Below, piece after piece: positions 46,974 to 54,672 of a stretch of DNA of 64,000 nt. The position numbers and the translations under genes were made by a program. The stretch's first letter is position 1. The number at the start of each line of letters is the position of its first letter. A model generated the notes under the pieces. The model made no database searches. It was given only the letters and a program-made list of their open reading frames with translations, and was not told the origin of the DNA. Source of the DNA: Parasulfuritortus sp049322515 (GTDB lineage: Bacteria > Pseudomonadota > Gammaproteobacteria > Burkholderiales > Thiobacillaceae); contig JBMOQW010000025.1 of the NCBI GenBank assembly GCA_049322515.1, positions 144,397 through 208,396 of the forward strand, given 5' to 3'.

Positions 46974-47574
46974 CACCACCCTGTTCATCGTCGACGACGA
47001 CCATTCGGTGCGCGACTCGCTCTCCCTGTTGTTGAATTTTCGCGGCTTCAAGACCCGCGAGTTTGCCAGCGCGGAGGATTTTCTAGAGGCCTGGAAGCCT
47101 GAGTGGAGCGGCTGCCTGCTGCTCGATCTGCGCATGACCGGGATGGACGGCCTGGCGCTGCAACAGATCCTCAACGAGCGCCATTCGCGCTTGCCCATCG
47201 TCTTCCTCACCGGCCATGGCGACATTGCCCAGGCGCGGGCCGCGCTCAAGGCCGGCGCGGTCGATTTCCTGGAAAAGCCGATCGACCACGAAGCCTTGTT
47301 CCAGTCGCTTGCCGAGGCGCTGCGCAAGAACACCGAGCTGCAGGAGGCCGAACGTCGCATGGCCGACATCGAGGCCCGCATGGCACGCCTGTCGGAGCGC
47401 GAGCGCCAGGTCATGGAACGGGTGGTGGCCGGGCGCCACAACCGCGAGATCGCCGCCGAGCTGGAGATCAGCCCGCGCACGGTGGAAGTCTTCAAGGCAC
47501 GCATGATGGAGAAGATGCAGGCGCGCAGCGTGCCGGAACTGGTCAAGCTGGTCCTCGAAGCCAAGGTTGAATAA
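46966..47574 (+). CDS. FixJ/NarL-family response regulator
   Basis: A 202-residue two-domain regulator. The receiver (about 1-120) has IVDDDHSVRDSL, the phosphoacceptor in LLLDLRMTGMDGLA and the Lys in DFLEKPIDHEALF. The C-terminal LuxR-type helix-turn-helix is LSERERQVMERVVAGRHNREIAAELEIS split here at RTVEVFKARMMEKM. The start overlaps the end of the kinase gene, so the two form a pair. A dyad TAAGGG-N3-CCCGTA begins 5 bases after its stop and recurs at two more promoters nearby, which makes this protein the prime candidate to bind it. Confidence 0.94.
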   Translation: MPDTTLFIVDDDHSVRDSLSLLLNFRGFKTREFASAEDFLEAWKPEWSGCLLLDLRMTGMDGLALQQILNERHSRLPIVFLTGHGDIAQARAALKAGAVDFLEKPIDHEALFQSLAEALRKNTELQEAERRMADIEARMARLSERERQVMERVVAGRHNREIAAELEISPRTVEVFKARMMEKMQARSVPELVKLVLEAKVE

Positions 47575-47578
47575 TCGG

Positions 47579-47635
47579 TAAGGGAATCCCGTACGGACCC
47601 CTCCCGATTCGGGGCTGGCCACAAACCCCTAGACT
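47579..47635 (+). promoter_or_regulatory. Regulon site A: dyad and promoter before the channel gene
   Basis: TAAGGG (47579-47584), AAT, CCCGTA (47588-47593) then CGGA; TAGACT (47630-47635) as -10. Counted from the T of TACG (47592) as base 1, the -10 starts at base 39, as at sites B and C. The transcription start would be near 47642 and the ATG is at 47693. Confidence 0.62.
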
Positions 47636-47692
47636 CACGGTTCCTGCCCGACCGCCGGGTCATTGGCATCCCCGACCCCACAGGAGACCCTC

Positions 47693-48358
47693 ATGAACCA
47701 ACAACTCGACCTGTTCGTCACCACCCTGCAAACTTTCTGGGCCGAAATCGCGATGTTCGTGCCCAAGCTGCTCGCCGCCCTGCTGCTGCTCGGCCTCGGC
47801 TGGCTGCTGGCCCGCGTGCTGCGCGCCGCCGTGGAACGGCTGCTCAAGGTCCTGCGCTTCGACACCCTGGCTGAACGCTCGGGCCTGGAAGCTCTGGCCA
47901 GCGCGGGCGGCGTCAATCTATCGCTCTCGGCCCTGGTCGGCAGCCTGGCCTACTGGCTGGCCATCCTGGTGGTCGCCGTCTCGGTGGCCAGCAGCCTCGG
48001 CCTGACCACGGTCGCCGAATTGCTCAATCGCATCGCCCTGTACCTGCCCAACGTGCTGGTCGCCGTGCTGGTCCTGCTGTTCGGTACCCTGCTGGCGCGC
48101 TTCGTCAACCGCCTGATGTTCACCTGGCTGAACGGCATCAAGGCACCCAACGCATTGACCCTGAGCACCGGCGCCGAATACATGGTGCAGGTATTTGCCT
48201 TTTTCCTGGCGCTGGAGCAACTCCAAATCGGCACCCAATTGGTCACCGCAGCCTTTTCGATCGCCTTCGGCGGCTTGGTGCTGGCCCTGGCGTTGTCGTT
48301 CGGCCTCGGTGGCCGGGAATGGGCTGCCGAGAAAATTCGCCAGTGGTCCGGGCGTTGA
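47693..48358 (+). CDS. CmpX-like small membrane channel (MscS-related)
   Basis: A 221-residue protein with four membrane helices and no C-terminal MscS-type beta domain. It has the repeated helix pattern of the conserved TM-helix family (FVPKLLAALLLLGLGWLLARVLRAAVERLL; YLPNVLVAVLVLLFGTLLARFVNRL is its partner), found in CmpX and related proteins linked to cell-surface stress. GGREWAAEKIRQW ends the protein. An AGGAGA site lies 5 to 7 bases before the ATG at 47693. The promoter before it has the dyad shared with two other sites. Confidence 0.8.
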   Translation: MNQQLDLFVTTLQTFWAEIAMFVPKLLAALLLLGLGWLLARVLRAAVERLLKVLRFDTLAERSGLEALASAGGVNLSLSALVGSLAYWLAILVVAVSVASSLGLTTVAELLNRIALYLPNVLVAVLVLLFGTLLARFVNRLMFTWLNGIKAPNALTLSTGAEYMVQVFAFFLALEQLQIGTQLVTAAFSIAFGGLVLALALSFGLGGREWAAEKIRQWSGR

Positions 48359-48365
48359 GCCTGGA

Positions 48366-48422
48366 TACGTGCTTCCCTTACGGATACCCCCGATATTCCC
48401 GCTTCGAGGCCGGGGGTAGGAT
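48366..48422 (+). promoter_or_regulatory. Regulon site B: dyad and promoter before the CBS gene
   Basis: TACGTG (48366-48371), CTT, CCCTTA (48375-48380), then CGGA; TAGGAT (48417-48422) as -10, again starting at base 39 from the T of TACG (48379). The left half differs from TAAGGG at two places. A start near 48429 leaves a very short leader to the ATG at 48440 or 48452. Confidence 0.6.
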
Positions 48423-48439
48423 GCCGACCGTGCTCGCCC

Positions 48440-48901
48440 ATGCCCCGTGAAATGACTGTCCGCAACCTGTTGCTTTGCCCTCCGCCGCTGACCCTGTCGC
48501 CGGACGCCACCTTGAGCGAGACGCTCAGCCTGATGATCCAGCGCGAGGTCAACCACATCCCCCTGTGCGACGATGATGGCCGCTTCGTCGGCCTGGTCAG
48601 CAGCAATGCCCTGTTGCGCGTCCTGATGCCGGGTGACACGGCCCCGGCCAATGAACCCGACGAGGTCGCCCTGGGCCACCTGATTGGCCGGCTGCATGAC
48701 AGCGGCCATCGCTGCGTCGGCGACCTGGTCGACACCAACGTGCACCCGGTCGAGTTGGAAACACCGATCCTGGAAGCCGCCCGGCGGCTCTCCAACACTC
48801 CCGCGCCGCTCCCGGTCGTGAACGGGGCCGGGCATCTGGTGGGCCTGCTCGGCCGGCGCTTGCTGCTCACCTACCTGATCGACAAGGGCCGGCCACACTG
48901 A
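48440..48901 (+). CDS. Stand-alone CBS-domain pair protein
   Basis: A 153-residue cytoplasmic protein of two CBS motifs: TVRNLLLCPPPLTLSPDATL to RFVGLVSSNALLRVL, then VGDLVDTNVHPVELETPILE to GHLVGLLGRRLLLTYL. CBS pairs bind adenine nucleotides and act as energy sensors for a partner protein. The partner is unknown; the gene stands between a small channel and a heme-motif kinase and has the shared dyad upstream. ATG 48452 is an alternative start giving MTVRNLL. Confidence 0.83.
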   Translation: MPREMTVRNLLLCPPPLTLSPDATLSETLSLMIQREVNHIPLCDDDGRFVGLVSSNALLRVLMPGDTAPANEPDEVALGHLIGRLHDSGHRCVGDLVDTNVHPVELETPILEAARRLSNTPAPLPVVNGAGHLVGLLGRRLLLTYLIDKGRPH

Positions 48902-48986
48902 GTCAGACCCTGGCCCGGTCCGCTTGCATCTCCGCGGGCAGGCGCCTAAGGTGACGGGCATCGAGGGGAGCCCGCCAAGTAACGAC

Positions 48987-50489
48987 ATGCCTTCCGTATT
49001 GCCCTCCCGGGAAATCTTCATCAAGCGGCGCGCCTATTGGCTGGCCTTGATCCTCAGCCTGGGGCTGGCCTTGCTGGCATCCTACCTGTGGAATGCGCGC
49101 GAGATCGAGGGCCATGCCCGTGACCTCGCCACCTTGCGTGCCCGCCTGGTGTTTCACATGATCCAGTCGACCCGCGCCTGGATCGCGGGCCATGGCGGCG
49201 TGTTCGCGCCCGACAGCCCCGAGCTGGCCGAGTTGCTCAAGCGCGAAGGCGATCTCCGGATCCGGCTCACCAGCCTGCGCCCGGTCAATCCGGCCAACAC
49301 CCCGGATGCCTGGGAGGCCGCGGCCCTGCGGCGCATGGAGGCAGGCGCGCGAGAGGTGATCGAATTCAACGATGCCGGAGCCGCCCCCGAGTTCCGCTAC
49401 ATGGGCGCGCTGTTGGTCACCGCCACCTGTATGGAATGTCATGCCCACCAGGGTTACCAGCTGGGCGACATCCGCGGCGGCATCCGCGTGACCCAGCCCG
49501 CGCATGTCCTCCAGGACAGCATGCAGCGTCAGCGCCGGACCAACGCCAATGTCCACCTGGCCACCTTCGTCCTGGTCGCCGGCTTGCTCTGGTTCGGCCT
49601 CGCGGCATTGCGCAAGCAGGTCCTGCGGGTCGAACAGGAGCGCGACCAGCGTCAGAAGGTGGCCGAGGCCCTGGCCGACAAGATGGCGCAACTGGAAATC
49701 GCCCAGGCCGACCTGGTGCAGAGTGAAAAGATGGCCTCCCTTGGTCGCATGGTGGCAGGCTTCGCCCACGAAGTGAACACGCCGGTCGGCATTGCCCTCG
49801 GCGCGGTGTCGCAGAACCTGGAATCGCTCGAGCACAGCGAAGCCCTGCTCGACCACGAGGAAGTCACCGAATCCGATTTGCGCGCCGGGTTTGCCTTGCA
49901 ACGGGAAACGGCCCGCCTGGCCCTCGACAACCTGCATCGGGCGGCAGCCATGGTGGCCAGTTTCAAGCGCACCTCGGTCGACCAGAGTTGTGACCAGGCC
50001 CGCGACTTCCGGCCCCGGGAATTGATCGAGGATGTCTTTCTCGGCCACCGCAACCGCTTCAAGCACACCCGGATCGCGCTGGTCGCCGATTGTCCGGTAA
50101 CACTCGACGCCCATGGCCCGGTCGGTCCCCTGGTGCAGATCCTCAACAACCTGGTCGACAACAGCTACCACCACGCGTTCGCGGATGGCCAGCGCGACGG
50201 CCGGATCGAGATCGCGGTGACGCGCCCGGACCCCGGCACGCTGTGCATCGATTACCGGGACGATGGTGCGGGCATGGACGACGCGGCCCTGGCGCGCCTG
50301 TTCGAGCCGTTCTACACCACCCGGCGGGGCCAGGGTGGCAGCGGGCTCGGCATGTACATCGTCTACACCCTGGTGACCCAGGCCCTGCGTGGTGACATAC
50401 AATGCCGGAGCCAGCCGAATCAGGGCTTCCGCTGCGTGATCCGTCTGCCGCTCGGACCCGCCCAGTCGACCACAGGACCTGCCTCATGA
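48987..50489 (+). CDS. Histidine kinase with a c-type heme motif in its sensor domain
   Basis: A 500-residue membrane kinase. Helix 1 (about 17-34), an extracytoplasmic domain of about 150 residues, helix 2 (about 187-205). The sensor domain is of the Tll0287/DUF3365 type and carries CMECH (Cys148, Cys151, His152), the site for covalent heme attachment, in VTATCMECHAHQGYQLGDIRGG. The kinase core has GRMVAGFAHEVNTPVGIALG with the phosphoacceptor His, and an ATPase with ILNNLVDNSYHHAF and GGSGLGMYIVYTLVTQ. Heme could sense redox state, NO or O2. Its stop overlaps the HD-GYP regulator start, its likely partner. Confidence 0.9.
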   Translation: MPSVLPSREIFIKRRAYWLALILSLGLALLASYLWNAREIEGHARDLATLRARLVFHMIQSTRAWIAGHGGVFAPDSPELAELLKREGDLRIRLTSLRPVNPANTPDAWEAAALRRMEAGAREVIEFNDAGAAPEFRYMGALLVTATCMECHAHQGYQLGDIRGGIRVTQPAHVLQDSMQRQRRTNANVHLATFVLVAGLLWFGLAALRKQVLRVEQERDQRQKVAEALADKMAQLEIAQADLVQSEKMASLGRMVAGFAHEVNTPVGIALGAVSQNLESLEHSEALLDHEEVTESDLRAGFALQRETARLALDNLHRAAAMVASFKRTSVDQSCDQARDFRPRELIEDVFLGHRNRFKHTRIALVADCPVTLDAHGPVGPLVQILNNLVDNSYHHAFADGQRDGRIEIAVTRPDPGTLCIDYRDDGAGMDDAALARLFEPFYTTRRGQGGSGLGMYIVYTLVTQALRGDIQCRSQPNQGFRCVIRLPLGPAQSTTGPAS

Positions 50490-52027
50490 AGCTGATCCGG
50501 AAAACCGATCAAGACGCGCGCGCGAACGAGTCCACCTCGAGTCGGGACGCGCCCTGGCGCCTGCTGGTCGTCGACGATGAACCGGACGTGCACAGCCTGA
50601 CCCGCCTGAACCTGCGCGAATTCCGCTTCGCGCAGCGGCCCCTGGACATCCTCTCGGCCCACTCCGCCGCCGAGGCGAGGGACATCCTGGCCCACCGCGA
50701 CGACATCGCGGTCGCCCTCGTCGACGTGGTCATGGAGACCGACGATGCCGGCCTGCGCCTGGTCGAAGCCATCCGCAACGAACTGCACAACCCGATGATC
50801 CGCCTGATCATCCGCACCGGCCAGCCCGGCGTGGCGCCGGAACGGTTCGTCATCGACCACTACGACATCGACGACTACAAGGACAAGACCGAACTCACCG
50901 TGCAGAAGCTGTACACCACGGTCCGGTCCTCCCTGAAGGCCTACCGCGACCTGCAGATCATCGAGCTGAACCGGATCGGCCTGGAGAACATCCTGGCCGC
51001 GACGCCCGATCTGTACAAGATGGAAACCGGCACCCTGGAAGAATTTTTCCGCGGGGTCCTGAAGCAGATCATCGGCTTGTGCAAGCTGCGCGAATCCAGC
51101 CTGATCACCACTGTCGACGGTTTCGTCACCACTTTCGAGGCCAACGAGATCCAGATCCGCGCCGGCACCGGCGACCTGGCCTGCGCGCATGACAACGACC
51201 GCTTCCAGGAAATCCTCCGCCTCTGTTCGGAAGCCATCCTCAACCATGTACCGCCGAGCGGGCTGCGCAAGGAAGCCGTTGTCGTGCCGCTCGTGGCCCA
51301 GAACAAGCCGCTCGGCTTCATCTACCTCGAATCGGAAACACCGATCGACGAACTCGACCGCCGCCTGATCCTGATCTTCGCCAACCAGTGTGCCGCCGCC
51401 CTGGAAAACCTGCGCCTGCACATCAGCCTGCAGGAATCCTACGAGCATGCCATCGACATGCTGGCTCTGGTCGCCGAATACAAGGACAGCAGCACCGGGT
51501 CGCACATCCGCCGGATCGCCGAATACAGCCGCATGGTCGCCCTCGAACTCGGCATGGATGCCAAGGTCGCCGAACGCATCGGCAAGGCCAGCCGCCTGCA
51601 TGACGTCGGCAAGGTGGCGATTCCCGACCACGTGCTGCGCAAGCCGGGGCCATTGACCGCCGAGGAATATGACCTGATGAAGCGGCACGCGGAGATCGGT
51701 GCCCGCATCCTAGAGGGCGACCCGGCCATGGACCTGGCCCGCGAGATTGCCCTGACCCATCACGAACGCTTCGATGGCGGTGGCTACCCGGGCGGCCTGC
51801 GCGGCGAGGACCTGCCGCTGTCCAGTCGCGTCGTCGCAGTGGTCGACGTGTTCGACGCCCTGGTCAGCCGGCGTCCCTACAAGGCCCCCTGGGGCGTCGA
51901 GGAGGCCATCGCCGAACTACGCAAGGAAGCAGGCCAGCGACTCGACCCACGCGCGGTGTCGGCCCTGGAAGCACTGTATCGTCGGGGCGCGCTGGATGCG
52001 CTATTAGCGCCACCCCCCACCGACTAA
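50486..52027 (+). CDS. Response regulator with DUF3369 and HD-GYP c-di-GMP phosphodiesterase domain
   Basis: A 513-residue protein: receiver (about 20-150; LLVVDDEPDVHSLT, VALVDVVMETDDAG), a DUF3369 domain (about 160-320) and an HD-GYP domain (about 335-513) with GSHIRRIAEYSRMV, the metal-binding LHDVGKVAIPD, HAEIGARIL, and HHERFDGGGYPGGLRGEDLP. It should hydrolyse c-di-GMP when phosphorylated. ATGA overlap with the kinase gene shows coupling. Organisation is that of RpfG-like regulators with DUF3369. Confidence 0.93.
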   Translation: MKLIRKTDQDARANESTSSRDAPWRLLVVDDEPDVHSLTRLNLREFRFAQRPLDILSAHSAAEARDILAHRDDIAVALVDVVMETDDAGLRLVEAIRNELHNPMIRLIIRTGQPGVAPERFVIDHYDIDDYKDKTELTVQKLYTTVRSSLKAYRDLQIIELNRIGLENILAATPDLYKMETGTLEEFFRGVLKQIIGLCKLRESSLITTVDGFVTTFEANEIQIRAGTGDLACAHDNDRFQEILRLCSEAILNHVPPSGLRKEAVVVPLVAQNKPLGFIYLESETPIDELDRRLILIFANQCAAALENLRLHISLQESYEHAIDMLALVAEYKDSSTGSHIRRIAEYSRMVALELGMDAKVAERIGKASRLHDVGKVAIPDHVLRKPGPLTAEEYDLMKRHAEIGARILEGDPAMDLAREIALTHHERFDGGGYPGGLRGEDLPLSSRVVAVVDVFDALVSRRPYKAPWGVEEAIAELRKEAGQRLDPRAVSALEALYRRGALDALLAPPPTD

Positions 52028-52084
52028 TAAGGGATCCCCTTACGTATCTTTCCGGATTCGCGCGGCCACCGAATCCGCTATCTT
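52028..52084 (+). promoter_or_regulatory. Regulon site C: dyad and promoter of a candidate small RNA
   Basis: TAAGGG (52028-52033), ATC, CCCTTA (52037-52042) is a perfect dyad, then CGTA; -10 TATCTT (52079-52084) starts at base 39 from the T of TACG (52041). It begins one base after the HD-GYP stop. The start would be at 52090-52092. Confidence 0.65.
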
Positions 52085-52090
52085 GGCAGC

Positions 52091-52200
52091 CATGGTCGGG
52101 TTCTCCCGGCACCGCCCTCCGGGCGGCAACCCATGTCTCTGAGCAGGACATCCGCGTACAGCGGTCACTTGCGGGGCGGCCCAGCCGCCCCGATTTTTTT
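52091..52200 (+). ncRNA. Candidate small regulatory RNA, about 110 bases
   Basis: A transcript from the promoter at 52028-52084 to the terminator at 52172-52200 would be about 110 bases. It has three possible stems: CATGG near 52091 with CCATG near 52131, enclosing CCGCCC/GGGCGG (52114-52127 region); CCGC/GCGG near 52152-52164; and the terminator. The only possible reading frame is a 16-residue peptide from ATG 52092 without any ribosome site. I match it to no known RNA family. The stretch from 52201 to the next gene at 52375 holds nothing else I can name. Confidence 0.6.
52172..52200 (+). terminator. Strong intrinsic terminator of the candidate small RNA
   Basis: CGGGGCGGC (52172-52180), CCA, GCCGCCCCG (52184-52192) is a perfect 9-pair GC stem followed by A and seven T. 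No protein gene on this strand ends close before it except the HD-GYP gene 145 bases upstream. Confidence 0.9.
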
Positions 52201-52374
52201 GTCCTGTGCCGTTGCCGGACCGACACCCGGGTTCATTCATTGGCCTGCAGCGCCGGCAAACAGGCCGCTCAGCCCGGCAAGAGTGTTTATACTTCCGATA
52301 GACCCATCTGAACCCCTACGCCTGCATTCATGCGCATTCCAGCGGCCCGCCCGGCCCCGTCCGCTTCCTTGACG

Positions 52375-54672
52375 ATGCGGCTCATCCTGCTGGCCCTGTG
52401 CGTCCTGTGTTCGTCACTCGCCTGGGCCGATGCTTCGGCCCGCACCCCGATCCGGTTTGGGGTGTTCGCCTACCTCGGCGCTGAACAAACCCGGGCCCAG
52501 TACGCCCCGCTGATCGAGTATCTCAACCAGACCCTGACCCAGGAACGCGTCGAACTCGAGGTCCTGGACATGCACGCCCTGGAACAGGCCATCTCGGAGC
52601 AGCGCGTGGATCTGGTCACCACCAACCCGACCCATTTCCTGGTGGTGCGCAAACGCTTTCCCCTGACCGGGGTGATCGCCACCCTGGTCGCCTCGGCCGA
52701 TGGCCGGCCGGTGTACCAGTTGGGTGGCGCCATCATCGCCCGCACCGACCGCAAGGATCTCAATGGCCTGGGCGACGTGCGCGGCCAGCGGATCGCCGCG
52801 CCCAGCCCGCGCCACATGGGCGGCTACCGGGCCCAGGCCTACGAACTCCATCTGTCTGGCGTCCATCTGCCGGAAGACGCCAGCCAGATCCTGGAAACCG
52901 ACACCCATCAGGCGGTGGTCCACGCGGTGCTCACCGGCCACGCCGACGTCGGCTTCGTGCGCGACGGGGTGCTCGAGAAGATGCAGGCCTGGGGCGAGCT
53001 CAAGCCCGACCAGATCAAGATCATCAATGCCCAATACCACCCCAACTACCCCTTCGTCGTATCGACCCGCCTGTATCCGGAATGGCCGGTGTTCGCGCTG
53101 CCGCACGTGTCCATCGATGCCGTGCGCCATATCGCCGCCGCGCTGCTGGCGCTGGAGCCCGACCATCCCCTGGCCCGCGCGGCGGGCATCCATGGCTACA
53201 CCATTCCGGCCGACTACCTGGTGGTCGAGGATCTGGCCCGCACCCTGCGCCTGCCGCCCTTCGAACAGGCCCCGGAATTCACCCTGGTTGACATCTGGCA
53301 ACGCTGGAAGCCGTTCCTGATCGCATTGTTCCTGGCGGTCGGCGTGATTGTCATCCTGCTCGCCGCGCTATACCGGGCAGCCTGGCGTGAACGACGCCAG
53401 TCGACCCGCACCCAGCGCCTGCTGGAAACCCTGGGCGAGGGCGTCTATGGCACCGACCTGGCCGGGCGCTGCACCTTCGTCAACCCGGCTGCCCTGGCCA
53501 TGCTCGGGCTGGCGGAGCGGGAGTTGCTCGGCCGCGACCAGCACCGGATGTTCCACTATCAATACGGCGATGGCCGGCCCTACCCGGACACCGACTGCCC
53601 GATTCACCATACCCTCCGGGACGGGGTCAGCCGACGCACCGAGGAGTGGTATACCGACAAGCATGGGCGCCGGTTCCAGGTCGAGCAGGTGGTCAGCGCG
53701 CTGCGTGAGGGCGAACGCATCGTCGGCGCCGTGGTGGCCTTCCAGGACATCGGCGCCCGCCAGGCCGCGCTGCGCGAGAGCACCCGCCTGATGCAACGCA
53801 ACATCCTGCTGCTGACCTCGGCCGGCGACGGCATCTTCGGCACCGACCTGCAGGGCCGCTGCACCTTCGTCAACCCGGCCGCCCTGGCCATCATCGGCTA
53901 TCCGGAAGACGAGGTGATCGGCCAGGACCAGCACCTGCTGTTCCATCACCGGCACCCGGATGGCGCGCCCTACCCGCATGTCGACTGTCCGATCCACAAG
54001 ACCCTCGAGGACGGCGTGGTGCGTGAAGTCGAGGACTACTTCATCACCAAGACCGGCCGCGCGGTGCCGGTGCACCTGAAGGTGACCCCGATGATCGAAC
54101 TGGGGCAGCGGGTCGGCGTGGAAGTGGTGTTCCAGGACATCTCGGAGCGCAAGGCCATGGAAGCCCGGTTGATCGAGCTGGCCAGCACCGACGCCCTGAC
54201 CGGCTTGGCGAATCGGCGCCACTTCCTGGAACTCCTGGCCCAGGAGTTGTTGCGGGTGAAGCGCTTCGAGCACGCGGTGACCTTGCTGATGATCGACATC
54301 GACCATTTCAAGCAGGTCAACGACCAGCATGGCCACGCCGCGGGCGACCAGGTCCTGCGCGGCTTTGCCGACGCAGTCCGAAGCACGCTCCGGCAAACCG
54401 ATGTGGCAGGCCGCCTGGGTGGCGAGGAGTTCGCGGTGATGCTGCCGCACACCAACCTGGAAGCCGGGGTCGCCTTCGCCGAACGACTGCGCCAGCGCCT
54501 GACCGAACAGCAACTGCTGGCCGAGCGTCCCGATTTCCGGATCACGGTCAGCGTCGGCGCCACCCGGCTGGAACCGGCGGACGACCACCCCGACGCCAGC
54601 CTGGCACGCGCCGACCAAGGCTTGTATCGCGCCAAGGCAAGCGGCCGTGACCGCATCGAGGTCTCGCCATGA
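52375..54672 (+). CDS. PhnD-like sensor with two PAS domains and a GGDEF domain
   Basis: A 765-residue (from 52375) membrane diguanylate cyclase. The signal/anchor is followed by a periplasmic PhnD-type solute-binding domain (about 20-300; IRFGVFAYLGAEQTRAQYAPL; LVTTNPTHFLVVRK; GHADVGFVRDGVLEKM), one membrane helix (about 315-340), two PAS domains (each with GRCTFVNPAAL) and a GGDEF domain with TDALTGLANRRHFL, MIDIDHFKQVNDQHGH and the intact RLGGEEFAVML. PhnD domains bind phosphate, phosphite or phosphonate-like anions; here the domain is a sensor. An ATG at 52330 is an alternative start. ATGA overlap links it to the next gene. Confidence 0.9.
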   Translation: MRLILLALCVLCSSLAWADASARTPIRFGVFAYLGAEQTRAQYAPLIEYLNQTLTQERVELEVLDMHALEQAISEQRVDLVTTNPTHFLVVRKRFPLTGVIATLVASADGRPVYQLGGAIIARTDRKDLNGLGDVRGQRIAAPSPRHMGGYRAQAYELHLSGVHLPEDASQILETDTHQAVVHAVLTGHADVGFVRDGVLEKMQAWGELKPDQIKIINAQYHPNYPFVVSTRLYPEWPVFALPHVSIDAVRHIAAALLALEPDHPLARAAGIHGYTIPADYLVVEDLARTLRLPPFEQAPEFTLVDIWQRWKPFLIALFLAVGVIVILLAALYRAAWRERRQSTRTQRLLETLGEGVYGTDLAGRCTFVNPAALAMLGLAERELLGRDQHRMFHYQYGDGRPYPDTDCPIHHTLRDGVSRRTEEWYTDKHGRRFQVEQVVSALREGERIVGAVVAFQDIGARQAALRESTRLMQRNILLLTSAGDGIFGTDLQGRCTFVNPAALAIIGYPEDEVIGQDQHLLFHHRHPDGAPYPHVDCPIHKTLEDGVVREVEDYFITKTGRAVPVHLKVTPMIELGQRVGVEVVFQDISERKAMEARLIELASTDALTGLANRRHFLELLAQELLRVKRFEHAVTLLMIDIDHFKQVNDQHGHAAGDQVLRGFADAVRSTLRQTDVAGRLGGEEFAVMLPHTNLEAGVAFAERLRQRLTEQQLLAERPDFRITVSVGATRLEPADDHPDASLARADQGLYRAKASGRDRIEVSP

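Noticed and set aside
43800..47681. A 1293-codon open frame on the minus strand across the signalling genes
   Set aside because: It is the antisense of HU, the GGDEF protein, the kinase and the FixJ regulator, rich in Gln, Gly and Asp, with no domain.
52091..52200. RsmY/RsmZ-type CsrA-sponging RNA
   Set aside because: Only about one GGA stands in a possible loop, whereas those RNAs carry many.
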